DNA of 36,540 nt. Source: Indiicoccus explosivorum. Lineage in GTDB: Bacteria > Bacillota > Bacilli > Bacillales_A > Planococcaceae. Below are positions 36,409 to 36,540 of this stretch, piece by piece (positions within the stretch are counted from its first letter, which is position 1; each line of letters starts with the position of its first letter). Location: the NCBI RefSeq assembly GCF_002167005.1, contig NZ_NHTN01000058.1, positions 1 to 36,540 on the forward strand, in the 5' to 3' direction. Made by a program: the position numbers and the translations under genes. The notes under the pieces were generated by a model, which was not told the origin of the DNA, made no database searches, and worked only from the letters and a program-made list of their open reading frames with translations.

Positions 36409-36540
36409 ATCCATGCTTTGAATGACTTGATTTCCGAATATGTGTGACGCTGCTGAAATACTGTGACAAACACTTCCTGTACCACGTCCTGAGCCATTTC
36501 CCAATCTTTTAAATAAGTAAAAGCAAGTCTAGTCAGCGAT
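36300..36540 (-). pseudogene. ECF sigma factor fragment (region 2), truncated at both ends
   Basis: Reading from the window edge, the minus strand gives TRLAFTYLKDWEMAQDVVQEVF, split here around the Met at 36497, then SFKAWIYRITINRCKDIL. This is sigma-70 region 2 of an extracytoplasmic-function factor, with the DVVQEVF helix and AWIYRITIN promoter-melting segment. Homology ends at about 36366-36372; beyond that the frame reads antisense AraC sequence until 36300. Region 4, which binds the -35 element, is missing. The N-terminus runs off the window. Either a genuine deletion fused the two genes or the contig is misjoined here. Confidence 0.8.

Overview
The window looks like chromosomal DNA of a fairly G+C-rich member of the Bacillota (Bacillales). 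A Planococcaceae-type genome is my guess, not a proven assignment. Reasons: strong AGGAGG ribosome sites, sigma-A-type promoters, a leucine T-box leader, GTG and TTG starts, a YusV/Feu-type siderophore operon behind a Fur box, and an ilv-leu gene order typical of the group. No rRNA, tRNA, CRISPR array or intact insertion sequence was seen.

Layout. 1-4.6 kb: an envelope cluster with a CcdA/TauE-type membrane protein (cut by the window edge), a sensor kinase, a two-helix membrane protein, a BNR/sialidase-like lipoprotein, a Met/Gly-rich secreted protein and an OmpR-type response regulator. 4.7-7.2 kb: a stand-alone 809-residue protein joining a UvrD/Rep-like helicase, an HsdR_N-type PD-(D/E)XK nuclease and a complete LexA/UmuD-type S24 autoprotease. 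This is the most interesting gene here. 7.4-19.8 kb: branched-chain amino acid synthesis, with ilvD and ilvE, then a Leu(CUC) T-box and ilvB-ilvH-ilvC-leuA-leuB-leuC-leuD, then ilvA. ilvB carries an internal frameshift and ilvA has an out-of-frame 5' end. Each looks like one missing G. 19.8-21.6 kb: a divergent tetR/SDR pair bounded by 100-bp direct repeats that are 95% identical. 21.6-25.7 kb: a minus-strand ferric-siderophore ABC operon with a Fur dyad. 25.9-30.4 kb: a PsiE-like protein, a CorA-type transporter, a PAS-PAS-GGDEF-EAL protein and an unknown anchored secreted protein. 31-36.4 kb: a possible scavenging cluster with a multi-pass permease, an M20-type amidase/carbamoylase, a metal-dependent amidohydrolase and an AraC regulator carrying a GH39-like, apparently non-catalytic C-terminal region. 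At about 36.36 kb the AraC reading frame runs abruptly into the middle of an opposite-strand ECF sigma factor gene. That is a deletion scar or an assembly join.

How the genes work together. ilvB/H, C and D make the keto-acids, leuA-D extend one toward leucine, ilvA supplies 2-oxobutyrate and ilvE performs the last transamination. The T-box lies just after ilvE with no visible promoter of its own, so it probably acts as an internal attenuator sensing uncharged tRNA-Leu. Two single-base frame breaks and one chimeric junction in one window mean that sequence or assembly quality should be checked before any biological conclusion is drawn from the broken genes.
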